Shown piece after piece: positions 25,218 through 32,978 of a stretch of DNA of 64,000 nt. The notes beneath the pieces are model-generated. The model did no database searches, was not told the DNA's origin, and worked only from the letters and a program-made list of their open reading frames with translations. A program made the translations under genes and the position numbers. Each line of letters begins with the position of its first letter. The stretch's first letter is position 1. Origin of the DNA: JAFAGX01 sp035624215 (GTDB lineage: Bacteria; Acidobacteriota; Terriglobia; Terriglobales; Acidobacteriaceae); contig DASPRY010000048.1 in the NCBI GenBank assembly GCA_035624215.1, forward strand, positions 62,001 through 126,000, read 5' to 3'.

Positions 25218-25448
25218 ATGACGATTGAACTCACCCGAAAGCACGTTGTTCTCAGTTGCGTGTTATTTCTCACCGAGTTCGTCGGTCTGTGGATCACGAT
25301 AGCCAGGTCTCCTGACCTGCAAGTCTTTGCAAATCACGTGGGATCAGTGCTCCTGGCACTGTGGTTGATCCCGTTTTGCGCCGGGTCGGCCTTCCTTACC
25401 GCCGTAATCATTCTTGAGCTACTCAGAGTCGTCGGGAAGCCGCACTGA
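25218..25448 (+). CDS. Small membrane protein, unknown
   Basis: 76 aa with two hydrophobic segments: LSCVLFLTEFVGLWITIA (residues about 12-29) and SVLLALWLIPFCAGSAFL followed by TAVIILELL. ATG 25218 starts MTIELTRKHV. No catalytic motif. Plausible because of its even hydrophobic pattern and clean isolation between repeats, but not recognised. Confidence 0.55.
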   Translation: MTIELTRKHVVLSCVLFLTEFVGLWITIARSPDLQVFANHVGSVLLALWLIPFCAGSAFLTAVIILELLRVVGKPH

Positions 25449-25489
25449 ACGTCCTCTTCCACAGTCTCGGAAAGAGCAAACTGCCGAAC

Positions 25490-25530
25490 TGCGCTCGGCC
25501 GGACAGCCGAGGACGGCTGTCCCTACGTGG
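25490..25530. repeat. 40-nt palindromic repeat (GGACAGCCG..CGGCTGTCC), copy 1
   Basis: CTGCGCTCGGCC, then a perfect 9-bp hairpin GGACAGCCG-AGGA-CGGCTGTCC, then CTACGTGG. It is the reverse complement of the copy at 41874-41915 with only a few differences, and similar to the copy within pcrA at 38728-38770. Confidence 0.85.
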
Positions 25531-25598
25531 TCTGTGCCAACGACGAAGACCAACGACTAACGACCGACCTCCCGGATGCATTAAAATAGAAACACGTT

Positions 25599-26033
25599 AT
25601 GCCTGACCGCAGCTTTACTCTGGACGAAGCTCAATCTCTGCTGCCAGTGCTCGAATCCCTGCTGCGCACCTCGATTGCCGGCAAGAAGCTGATCGAATCG
25701 GTGGACACTGAATTACAGGAGCTCGCCCACCGTGTGTTTCTTCGCGGCGGTATCCTGGTCAACATCATTCACATGGCCCGGCGGAAGGCCGAGCGTGAGA
25801 AGGCAATCCAGCGCGTGAAGGACGCTCTGGCGGAAATCGATTCTACCGGCGTTCAGGTCAAGGACCTGGACATTGGCCTGCTGGATTTTCCCTGCGAGGT
25901 TGATGGTCGAACCGTACTTCTCTGCTGGAAACTGGGCGAGAAAGCCATCACGCACTGGCATGGTGTGAGTGAAGGCTTTGCCGGACGAAAACCGATCGAC
26001 GAGCGCATCGCCAAAGCCAAGCGGTCCCATTAA
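25599..26033 (+). CDS. DUF2203 family protein
   Basis: 144 aa. Starts MPDRSFTLDEAQSLLPVLES, the family's FTLxEAxxLLP motif, and has a helical middle (TELQELAHRVFLRGGI; RKAEREKAIQRVKDALAEID). The C-terminal signature is VQVKDLDIGLLDFPCEVDGR, then VLLCWKLGEKAITHWHG and GFAGRKPIDERI, which matches DUF2203 well. The function of the family is unknown; the conserved Cys and His could bind a ligand or metal. It lies 80 bp before atpI in the same direction. Confidence 0.88.
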   Translation: MPDRSFTLDEAQSLLPVLESLLRTSIAGKKLIESVDTELQELAHRVFLRGGILVNIIHMARRKAEREKAIQRVKDALAEIDSTGVQVKDLDIGLLDFPCEVDGRTVLLCWKLGEKAITHWHGVSEGFAGRKPIDERIAKAKRSH

Positions 26034-26113
26034 CGGTGCCACGACGGCCGAGCAGCCCATCCGGCGCGAATTCATTGGCGCCTACGAAAGCCATTCAGTG
26101 AAGCTGTGAGTTC

Positions 26114-26536
26114 ATGAGCGAGCTGGAAACCGAGCGAAGCGGGTCGTTCTACGAGGCAGCGCTCACGCGTATTCCGCGTTTCATGATCTTGCTGGGGCTG
26201 GTCTTTTCGGCTGCGGCTTGGCTGCGGCTTGGCTGGCGTGTGGCATTGGGATTCGCCTGCGGCTGCGCGGTTGCCTACCTCAATTTTTACTGGCTGGAAC
26301 GCGTCGTGTCCGCCCTGGCCGATCGCGCCACTCGCAGTGGGCAGCCGCAATCCAGCGCCGGAATCGTGCTGCGTTTCCTGCTTCGCTACTTTTTGATGGC
26401 CTTCGCTGCCTATGCTATATTCGGTGTTTCTCCCGCGAGCCTCTACGGATTGTTTGCGGGCTTGTTCTTGCCCGTCGCGGGAATTGCCTGCGAAGCCGCT
26501 TACGAGCTTTATGCGGCTTACGCGCGCGGAGTTTAG
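26114..26536 (+). CDS. atpI: ATP synthase subunit I (AtpI-like)
   Basis: 140 aa membrane protein with about four helices: FMILLGLVFSAAAWLRLG, ALGFACGCAVAYLNFYWLE, VLRFLLRYFLMAFAAYAIF and GLFAGLFLPVAGIACEAAYE. The 'GCAVAYLNFYWL' motif is typical of bacterial AtpI, which aids c-ring assembly or Mg2+ supply. Its position directly upstream of atpB and atpE supports the call. Start ATG 26114 follows GAGTTC without a strong ribosome-binding site. A short overlapping frame upstream is discussed under findings. Confidence 0.82.
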   Translation: MSELETERSGSFYEAALTRIPRFMILLGLVFSAAAWLRLGWRVALGFACGCAVAYLNFYWLERVVSALADRATRSGQPQSSAGIVLRFLLRYFLMAFAAYAIFGVSPASLYGLFAGLFLPVAGIACEAAYELYAAYARGV

Positions 26537-26550
26537 CCCTCGTTGTGCAG

Positions 26551-26584
26551 GTTAGAAGCGAGAAGCTGACAGCCAGAAGCCTTC
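26551..26584. repeat. Micro-repeat (AGAAGC unit) before atpB
   Basis: GTTAGAAGCGAGAAGCTGAC followed by AGCCAGAAGCCTT, containing three AGAAGC copies. It fills the 49-bp gap between atpI and atpB and stops at the atpB start codon. Confidence 0.45.
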
Positions 26585-26585
26585 T

Positions 26586-27317
26586 ATGCACGAACAACTT
26601 TGGTTCACGGCGATCCTGAATCATCTCTTTGCAGGCCCGGTCGCGGCACTGCTTCGTTCGCTTCATATTGAGCCGAAATATCCCGACGCCCCGATCCCAA
26701 ACTCCGCTGCTATGGAATTGTTGGTGTTCGCTTTCCTGCTTCTGCTTTTCGTTCTGGTCCGTTCGCGCCTCTCGGTCGACCGTCCCGGCGCTCTGCAGCA
26801 CATGTTCGAAGGCGCGCATGGCTTCATCGTAGGACAAAGCGAGGAGATCATCGGTCACCACAGTGAAGAATTCACGCCCTTTCTGATGGCCCTGGGTTTG
26901 TTCATTCTGTTTTGTAACCTGATCGGTTTAATCCCCGGATTTGAATCGCCGACCGCGGTTCCCGTGGTCCCTCTGGGATGCGCCCTGTGCGCCTTCTTCT
27001 ACTATCAAACCCAGGGATTCAAGCACGCCGGAATTGGATATTTGAAACAGTTCGCCGGCCCGGTTTGGTGGCTCGCCTGGCTCATGTTGCCCATTGAGCT
27101 CATCAGCCACTTGGCTCGAGTGCTTTCACTGACGATCCGTCTTTTCGCGAACATGTTTGCCGGCGACATGGTTACATTGGTCTTCTTCTCGTTAATTCCG
27201 ATAGGTATTCCGATCGCTTTTCTCGGATTACACATCGGCGTTTCCCTGCTGCAGACCTATATTTTCGTCTTGCTCACTACGGTCTATCTCCAGGGAGCAG
27301 TTGCGGAAGAGCATTAA
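26586..27317 (+). CDS. atpB: ATP synthase Fo subunit a
   Basis: 243 aa integral membrane protein forming the proton (or sodium) half-channels with the c-ring. It has about five to six helices. The key Arg is present in SLTIRLFANMFAGDMV (near residue 185), the conserved motif facing the c-subunit carboxylate, and the last helix has LGLHIGVSLLQTYIFVLLTTVY, with the Gln-Tyr typical of subunit a. An early SEEFTPFLMALGLFILFCNLIGLIPGF segment holds the NLxGLxP motif. It is the second gene of atpI-atpB-atpE; F1 and subunit b genes are not here, so the ATP synthase genes are split in this genome. Confidence 0.95.
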   Translation: MHEQLWFTAILNHLFAGPVAALLRSLHIEPKYPDAPIPNSAAMELLVFAFLLLLFVLVRSRLSVDRPGALQHMFEGAHGFIVGQSEEIIGHHSEEFTPFLMALGLFILFCNLIGLIPGFESPTAVPVVPLGCALCAFFYYQTQGFKHAGIGYLKQFAGPVWWLAWLMLPIELISHLARVLSLTIRLFANMFAGDMVTLVFFSLIPIGIPIAFLGLHIGVSLLQTYIFVLLTTVYLQGAVAEEH

Positions 27318-27323
27318 AAACGA

Positions 27324-27383
27324 GTGGTCAGTGTTTAGTGACCAGGTTTAGTCACCGATCACTGACCGCTGATAACTGACCAC
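27324..27383. repeat. Inverted micro-repeat (GTGGTCAGTG / ACTGACCAC) between atpB and atpE
   Basis: Begins GTGGTCAGTG (27324) and ends ACTGACCAC (27383): perfect 9-nt inverted termini, with internal units AGTGACC, GTCACC and CACTGACC in alternating orientation. In RNA it would form an imperfect hairpin between the two Fo genes. Confidence 0.7.
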
Positions 27384-27469
27384 GATTTTCGCCGTTCAGT
27401 GTGAGGGCGTCTGTACGGGATGACGTCAACCACCTCCTGCGGCAAATTGATAGACGGAGGAACAACAAT

Positions 27470-27778
27470 ATGCTTCGCGTTTTGAGTTATGTGTTTATGC
27501 TGATGGCCGTGCTTTGTTTCGCTGTGCCTGTGTTCGCACAGGGCGGCGAGGCCGCGAGCGCGGTGAATTGGGTGGCCATTGCGTCCGGGTTCTCTATGGC
27601 TTTTGCTTCCGGAATCTGCGCCCTCGCGCAGGGCAAGGCCACAGCAGCGGCTGCGGAAGGTTTGGCCCGTAATCCTGCCGCGCGTGCAGGCATCCAGCTC
27701 GCCCTGATTCTCGGATTGGCCCTGATCGAGTCTCTGGCGCTCTACACTTTGGTGATCATCTTCGCGAAGGTGAAATAG
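27470..27778 (+). CDS. atpE: ATP synthase Fo subunit c
   Basis: 102 aa from ATG 27470, with GACGGAGG upstream. An N-terminal hydrophobic segment resembling a signal peptide (MLRVLSYVFMLMAVLCFAVP..FAQ) precedes the two-helix c-subunit: helix 1 IASGFSMAFASGICALAQGKA, polar loop AEGLARNPAARAG (R-N-P pattern), helix 2 LALILGLALIESLALYTLVI. The ion-binding Glu is in IESLALY. The helix-1 Gln (AQGKA), the Ser following Glu, and the Tyr five residues later are shared with sodium-type rings, but a Thr at the next position is replaced by Leu, so ion type is open. Extended c-subunits with a leader peptide are known in some bacteria. Confidence 0.93.
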   Translation: MLRVLSYVFMLMAVLCFAVPVFAQGGEAASAVNWVAIASGFSMAFASGICALAQGKATAAAAEGLARNPAARAGIQLALILGLALIESLALYTLVIIFAKVK

Positions 27779-27794
27779 GGAAACCGATTGTTGT

Positions 27795-27955
27795 CATGTC
27801 ATCCTGAGTGGCCTCTGGCCGCGAATGATCTTACGACTCGTTCAGTACCGGCAGTGGCATGGATGGGACCAACTCGTTCCCGCACACTGCCGCGTTGATG
27901 CTGGGCTGTGCGTAAGATCCTTCACGAGCTGAAAGCTCGTTCAGGATGACATTTC
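27795..27955. repeat. Inverted TCATCCTGAG repeat after atpE
   Basis: Left end TGTCATCCTGAGTGG and right end CAGGATGACAT are inverted, as are CTTACGAC near the left end and CGTAAGATCC further right. It sits between convergent atpE and the 908-aa gene, where it could act as a bidirectional transcription terminator although no U-tract is obvious. Confidence 0.55.
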
Positions 27956-27968
27956 GTTGAGAGAAGAA

Positions 27969-30695
27969 CTACGATTTCCGCTGCCCATCCCACTCGTTCT
28001 CTTTCATCTCCGGGGCGCGATCGAGTGTTTCCATCAACAGCGTGCGCAAGCGGTAGCGGCTGTCCAGATCAGTATTGACGAGTTCAAAACCTACCTCGTT
28101 CACACGCGCGCGGCGAAGCAAGACTTGTCCGCGTATATGGCGAACACCCAAAGAAATGTCGATGTTCGCCTCCGAGCCAACCCGCAGATTGTCTTCCTTG
28201 GTCGCCATTCCGCCGCCCAGACTCATCTCACGGACCAGCAGGCTGGATTTTCCCCATGAGCTGCTGATGGTTGCGGAGAGCGTTTTCCGCAGCACGATTC
28301 GCTCGTAACGGCGCTGCCGCACCCAGGGACACGCTGGCGCCGCATCCAGCGGAGCGATCGACAGCTCTCCCGGGGAGAGGCCGCTTTCTGTCATGACCTG
28401 GCTGGCATAACGCGGATCGATCTTCGACAAAGATTGCGCCGCCGCGATGCGCAGCTCGCGATGGTGGACCCACTTCCACACCTTCTTGGCTTCCAGCAGA
28501 TTTCGCAGTACGGGTACCGATTCCGGTTCGCGCAGCCGGCCCAGCGACTCCACCGCCTTCACCTGGATCAGCGGAGAGCGGCCGGGAGTTTCACCCGCTT
28601 CGGCCATCACAATCAGAGGGGGCACGGTCGTCCGGTCACCACTCATTCCAATTTCATCGATCGCCTGCGGCAGGACCGCCGCATCCAGAAGTTCGAGAAT
28701 CTCCAGCAGCGTGCGACCCCGATCATGGGCTGCGCCATAGGCGATCTGCCGCACCACCAGGTCGTGGTAAAACCGGTTCCACTCTTTCAGGCGAACCGGC
28801 AACAACTCTAACAGCGTGGGCACGTCCAGTCGGCTTAGCAGGCCAACCATTGCCGCTGCGGTTCGGGGTTGTCCCGTCCGCAACATTTCTCTCATCTGCT
28901 GGGTTCCCTCAACTCCCAGCTCCGTCACCAATTCCACCATCCGGTCGCATTCTTCACGGCGCATGCAACGAAAGAACCGGTCGGCCAGATGTTCAATAGA
29001 AGTAGGAAAAGTGCGGCGCAGGACCGCAACCAGGTCCCGGGAAACGTGCTCCATCGGCAACGCTTCCTCGATGAACTCGGGCAGGCGGTTTTCTACTCCA
29101 ATTCGAGGACGCAGATCTTGTGCAGTCGCCGGACGTTCCCTGGCCAGGTTTTCCAGAGCGGCACAAACGTCGTTCAAGGCGGCGAAATTTTTGGAATTAC
29201 TTGCTTCCGAACTCAGCCGGACAAAGGCTGCGCTCAGCAGGCTTTGCACTTCCGCATCATCCTCCCTGACCAAGGCCTCGCCAGTTGCGTGAATCGTGGG
29301 TCCGATCAGGTCGCCCAAGGCTACGAACAGGTCGGCCAACTGGCTGAGTCCGACGGCAATTTTGCGCCGGGGCTCGAGTTCCCTGGTCTTCAGGCAAGTG
29401 CAGTAGTTCTTCAGAATGTCAGCCGCGGTCTGCTTGTCGCCACGTTCCAGGAGCAGTTCAACATACTGCCGTATGTTGCGGGATGGCACGCACGCTGCTT
29501 CGCTGGAGAGCAGCACGCTTTTCTTGCCCTCTTCTGGGACTTCCGCCCAGAACATGCGGTCCAGAATGTCGGCATGGGATTCCACCAGAATCCCCGCTTT
29601 GCTCATCTTGTCTTCCTGAATTCGCAGGATTCGGCGCAAGCTGTCCATCTGCCGGCTCATGTGTTCCAGCATCTGGTGAACGGCGTTGACCTTGACATCC
29701 CCTCTTTGGAAGCGTTCCATGGCAAAGCGAATCGCCATGTGCTCGGCTGCTTTCATCAGCAGTGGAGTGTCGCTTTTCTCGGTGGCATATTTCGCAGAAA
29801 GCGCTTCCAGCAGTTGCTGCAGATTGATCTTCGTATTTTGGTCAACCTGGTTGAGTTCTCGCTGCACCAGCTCAGGCTTGGCGTTCGGATCCGCCCCAGC
29901 CTCGCCAAAAGTGGTGAGCAGGCGAATGGCCCGAATAACTTCTTCCTCTTCGAGTGGAACCACCCCGCTGCTAAAACCGGCGGACGACTGGCCGCTCGTA
30001 TTTGCTGCAGGTGCAGACACCTCTCCAGCCGGACGTGTCGGAACGCTTCCCATGGGTAGGCCCGTACCCGAGCCAGTGCCACCACCGCCCTGGGAACCTT
30101 CTGCCGCGGCAATTAATTGCAGCAGTTTTTGCGGATCGTTTAGCCACTCTTTGAATTCCGGACCGAGGGTTTGGGCGGCGATCTGTGCCGCCACGCTCAC
30201 CTCGCCGGTCGCTGGGTCGGCCGCGACGAACTTCACTTCATTAATGCGAATGGACGACGTTTTGTTGTCCCCGAAGGTCTGCTTGATTTCCTTCACCACG
30301 TCCTGGGCTTTGGAACCTCCGACGGCGAAAGCCCGGATGAGCTTGGCGAAGTCATCCATCGTGACTTGACTGGAAAAGTGAATGCTGGCCAACCCTGCAG
30401 CAGTCAGAAGCTGCGCGAAACTGCGTTCCGCCTGGCCGCTCTCCAGGGCTACGCCATCCAGAAGTAGCCGGTTGTCCGACACCCCGAGAAGAAAGCCCGT
30501 GTCGCGGCCTGCCGGCATGCCCTGTTGCAACTCTTTCCAGGTTGTGTCGAATTGCGCCTCGGTGCGCTTATGCTGAAATCCGTAGAGGCGGACATATTTA
30601 ACCAGAATGTTCAGGCTGTGAATGAATGCCCGCGCGGAGGCGCTGCGGTCCTCTTTCTTGGTTGTGGCTGCAGTGAAGATACGTGCCTCCGACAT
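27969..30695 (-). CDS. Large alpha-helical (HEAT-like) protein with C-terminal PilZ domain
   Basis: 908 aa, no signal peptide. Residues about 1-180 begin MSEARIFTAATTKKEDRSAS and form a conserved-looking helical/beta module. A Gly/Ser/Pro-rich linker follows (about residues 200-250). The central part is rich in Leu/Ala helices arranged in pairs, e.g. AEGVRQLVGL-type and LPQAIDEIGMSGD...VPPLIVMAEAG...VESLGRLREPESVPVLRNLL, the last being a typical HEAT repeat. The C-terminus (about 795-895) fits PilZ: RRYERIVLRKTL (RxxxR-like) and VREMSLGGG (xSxxG), so c-di-GMP could bind. Convergent with atpE. The ATG at 30695 has a weak ribosome-binding site. A scaffold that reads c-di-GMP is a reasonable guess, but not shown. 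Confidence 0.75.
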   Translation of the reverse strand: MSEARIFTAATTKKEDRSASARAFIHSLNILVKYVRLYGFQHKRTEAQFDTTWKELQQGMPAGRDTGFLLGVSDNRLLLDGVALESGQAERSFAQLLTAAGLASIHFSSQVTMDDFAKLIRAFAVGGSKAQDVVKEIKQTFGDNKTSSIRINEVKFVAADPATGEVSVAAQIAAQTLGPEFKEWLNDPQKLLQLIAAAEGSQGGGGTGSGTGLPMGSVPTRPAGEVSAPAANTSGQSSAGFSSGVVPLEEEEVIRAIRLLTTFGEAGADPNAKPELVQRELNQVDQNTKINLQQLLEALSAKYATEKSDTPLLMKAAEHMAIRFAMERFQRGDVKVNAVHQMLEHMSRQMDSLRRILRIQEDKMSKAGILVESHADILDRMFWAEVPEEGKKSVLLSSEAACVPSRNIRQYVELLLERGDKQTAADILKNYCTCLKTRELEPRRKIAVGLSQLADLFVALGDLIGPTIHATGEALVREDDAEVQSLLSAAFVRLSSEASNSKNFAALNDVCAALENLARERPATAQDLRPRIGVENRLPEFIEEALPMEHVSRDLVAVLRRTFPTSIEHLADRFFRCMRREECDRMVELVTELGVEGTQQMREMLRTGQPRTAAAMVGLLSRLDVPTLLELLPVRLKEWNRFYHDLVVRQIAYGAAHDRGRTLLEILELLDAAVLPQAIDEIGMSGDRTTVPPLIVMAEAGETPGRSPLIQVKAVESLGRLREPESVPVLRNLLEAKKVWKWVHHRELRIAAAQSLSKIDPRYASQVMTESGLSPGELSIAPLDAAPACPWVRQRRYERIVLRKTLSATISSSWGKSSLLVREMSLGGGMATKEDNLRVGSEANIDISLGVRHIRGQVLLRRARVNEVGFELVNTDLDSRYRLRTLLMETLDRAPEMKENEWDGQRKS

Positions 30696-30852
30696 TTATG
30701 CTTAAAAGGGTAATCTAGGAAGTAAGGGTGCGCATGTTACGGAAGTAAGCATAGATGCCGCAGGGGCGGAGCCGCCAAGCCGGAAGTTGCAGTTACGTGA
30801 CGCTGACTTCCAGTAATAGAGTTAAAATTAGCGGTCGAGCATTCCAGGTTAT

Positions 30853-32346
30853 ATGTCAGCATCTCCCAGTCTCGCCCCGACTCCCGGAAAGCCTGCCCAG
30901 GCGAAGCAGCACGGTCTTGCCTTCTGGATGGCTCGGGCTCTTGAGGAATGTGACCGAGTCGGTACAAAGCTTGCTGCCGATCCCGTCCACGATCTGCGTG
31001 TTGCCCTGCGCCGCTGCCGGTCCATGGCCGACGGAGTAATGGCTTTTGACCCCGATCCTTCCTGGAAGCAGATGAAAAAAGCCGGTAAGAAGCTGTTCAG
31101 CAGCCTTGGGGAATTGCGTGACGTGCAGGTGATGCAGGAATGGGTAAATAAGCTGGGTGGACCTGACGATCCCGTGACCGGAGCCTTGCTCCGTTTTCTG
31201 GCCTCTCGCGAAGCTCAGCACAAATTGCAAGCCGCCCAGGCTTTACATGACTTTGATCGCAAGCAATGGAAGAAATGGAGCACATCTTTGCCGCGTCGGG
31301 CCGCAAAGATCCGCACTGGAAGCCTGATCTTCAAGCATCTTGCATTGGAGCGCTGGACCGAAGCTTACCGGCTGCATCAGCGGGTGCTGCGCAGCGGTTC
31401 GCAAGTTGCGTGGCACAGTCTGCGCATCGGTCTGAAGCGGTTCCGCTACATCGTGGAAAACTTCCTCCCGGCCCAGCACGAGGCCTGGATTGGCGACTTG
31501 AAGCAATTGCAGGATTCGTTGGGAGAGGTTCACGATCTTGACGTACTGTGGAACACAGCCCTCGAAATCAAAGCGTTTCCAGATCCCTCAAGCAGAGCTC
31601 ACTGGCATAGCAAGCTTGGGGAAGAGCGCCAACAGCGAATTCGACTGTATCGCGAGAAGATGGTCGGCAAGAGTTCCCTTTGGCCAGTTTGGCGCGCCCA
31701 GTTGCCCGCAGGCAAGCAGATCGAATCGGCAGCTTTCAAGCGACTGATGTTGTGGGCGGCAGCACTCGATCCCGATTTCAGCCACTCCCGCCGAGTGACC
31801 CGTCTCGCCCTACAGCTTTATGACGGCCTGGCAACAAATGGGAATGCGCACCTCGATCGAAAAAAAGAACGCGACATTCTGCAGCTTGCGGCTTTGCTGC
31901 ATGAGGTGGGATTGTCAAAGAAGCAAAAAGACCACCACAAAACCGCTCATCGCATGATTGAGAAACTTCAAGCGCCACTAGGCGTAGCTCCGGAGAAGCT
32001 GCGGATGGCAGCAGTGGTTAGCCGCTACCATCGCGGAGCACTACCGCAGCCCGGGCAGAAAACTCTCGCTGAAATTCCTCCATCCGAGCGGCGTGTGGCT
32101 CAAAAACTGGCAGGAATCCTGCGGCTGGCAAATGCCTTCGATGCGGACCACCATGGGCAGATCCAGCGCCTTCGGGTCAGCGCACAAAATGGGCACTTCC
32201 TGATTGCCGCACAGGGATACAATCCTCGGGATCGCATGGCTGAAAATATTGCCGCTGGCCGGCATTTGTTGGAAATGGTCTGCCGGCGGCCGGTTTTAGT
32301 CAAACGACTTGTCCCAAGAACCGCCAAATCCAAAGCTGCAAGCTAG
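30853..32346 (+). CDS. CHAD domain fused to Ppx/GppA-type HD domain
   Basis: 497 aa. Residues about 20-290 form a CHAD domain (conserved His, alpha-helical; binds polyphosphate): VHDLRVALRRCRS at 45-57, SLGELRDVQVM near 84-94, WHSLRIGLKRFRYIVE at 187-202 and SLGEVHDLDVLW at 222-233. Residues about 310-480 match the C-terminal HD region of exopolyphosphatase/GppA: SHSRRVTRLALQLYDGL, LQLAALLHEVGLSKK (the HE variant is normal in Ppx), KDHHKTAHRMIEK and VVSRYHRGALPQ. The actin-like catalytic half of Ppx is absent. It is therefore likely a polyphosphate-binding regulator or phosphohydrolase. The gene stands next to a nuclease-like gene 51 bp downstream. Confidence 0.88.
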   Translation: MSASPSLAPTPGKPAQAKQHGLAFWMARALEECDRVGTKLAADPVHDLRVALRRCRSMADGVMAFDPDPSWKQMKKAGKKLFSSLGELRDVQVMQEWVNKLGGPDDPVTGALLRFLASREAQHKLQAAQALHDFDRKQWKKWSTSLPRRAAKIRTGSLIFKHLALERWTEAYRLHQRVLRSGSQVAWHSLRIGLKRFRYIVENFLPAQHEAWIGDLKQLQDSLGEVHDLDVLWNTALEIKAFPDPSSRAHWHSKLGEERQQRIRLYREKMVGKSSLWPVWRAQLPAGKQIESAAFKRLMLWAAALDPDFSHSRRVTRLALQLYDGLATNGNAHLDRKKERDILQLAALLHEVGLSKKQKDHHKTAHRMIEKLQAPLGVAPEKLRMAAVVSRYHRGALPQPGQKTLAEIPPSERRVAQKLAGILRLANAFDADHHGQIQRLRVSAQNGHFLIAAQGYNPRDRMAENIAAGRHLLEMVCRRPVLVKRLVPRTAKSKAAS

Positions 32347-32397
32347 AAGCTACCCCGCCACTCCCCCTCACCACGCTTCTGAAGTAGGTTCAACCTG

Positions 32398-32949
32398 GTG
32401 ACTCACTCCCAACTGGTGCAAAAGGCCGTGCAATGGCTGCGTTCGTATCGCTGCGGAGTCATCCTTTCCGAGCAGGCCTGCGCCAGCGGCGAGATGCCTG
32501 ATGCTATCGGATGGAAGCGTGCATGCCACTCGGTCCTGGTCGAGTGCAAAATCTCGCGCGCCGATTTTCTCGCGGATCGCGAAAAGCCCTTTCGCCGGAA
32601 ATCGCAGCTTGGCATGGGTTGTGAGCGATTCTATTTGACACCCGCCGGCCTGCTGCGCCCGGAAGAACTCCCCTGCGGCTGGGGATTGCTTGAGCTTCGC
32701 CGTCGCGACGTTGTCATCCTCTGCCCGGCGACCAGGAATCTTCGCACTGCCTCTGGTTTTCGTTACGAGATGAACTTGCTGCTCGCCAGCCTGCGCCGGG
32801 TCGAAATCCGCATCGAACCGAAGACTTTGACCGAGTTTCTTAAATGGAAGAACCGCATCGCGGAATACAACGGCGGTTCGTTGCCGGAGGGAGTGGCGCG
32901 AATCGAGGAAGAACCCAATCCGTTCCTAGACGCCGATTCTCGAATGTGA
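32398..32949 (+). CDS. Predicted PD-(D/E)XK nuclease-like protein
   Basis: 183 aa from GTG 32398. The pattern ASGEMPDAIGWKR followed 13 residues later by VLVECKISRADFLADREKPF is the PD...(D/E)xK core of restriction-endonuclease-fold proteins (Asp in PDA, Glu and Lys in ECK). Further GMGCERFYLTPAGLLRPEEL and CGWGLLELRR complete a conserved-looking domain of about 130 residues; the C-terminal part is helical and acidic. It lies 51 bp after the CHAD-HD gene and is convergent with recR. A role in DNA repair or processing is possible (the neighbour is recR), but the exact family was not identified. Confidence 0.72.
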   Translation: MTHSQLVQKAVQWLRSYRCGVILSEQACASGEMPDAIGWKRACHSVLVECKISRADFLADREKPFRRKSQLGMGCERFYLTPAGLLRPEELPCGWGLLELRRRDVVILCPATRNLRTASGFRYEMNLLLASLRRVEIRIEPKTLTEFLKWKNRIAEYNGGSLPEGVARIEEEPNPFLDADSRM

Positions 32950-32978
32950 GCCTGGCTTTGCTCTCGGTCGCAGTTCCT

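Noticed and set aside
28869..30059. 396-aa plus-strand frame opposite the 908-aa gene
   Set aside because: Composition (Gln/His/Phe-rich) is typical of antisense readings; the minus-strand protein has domains.
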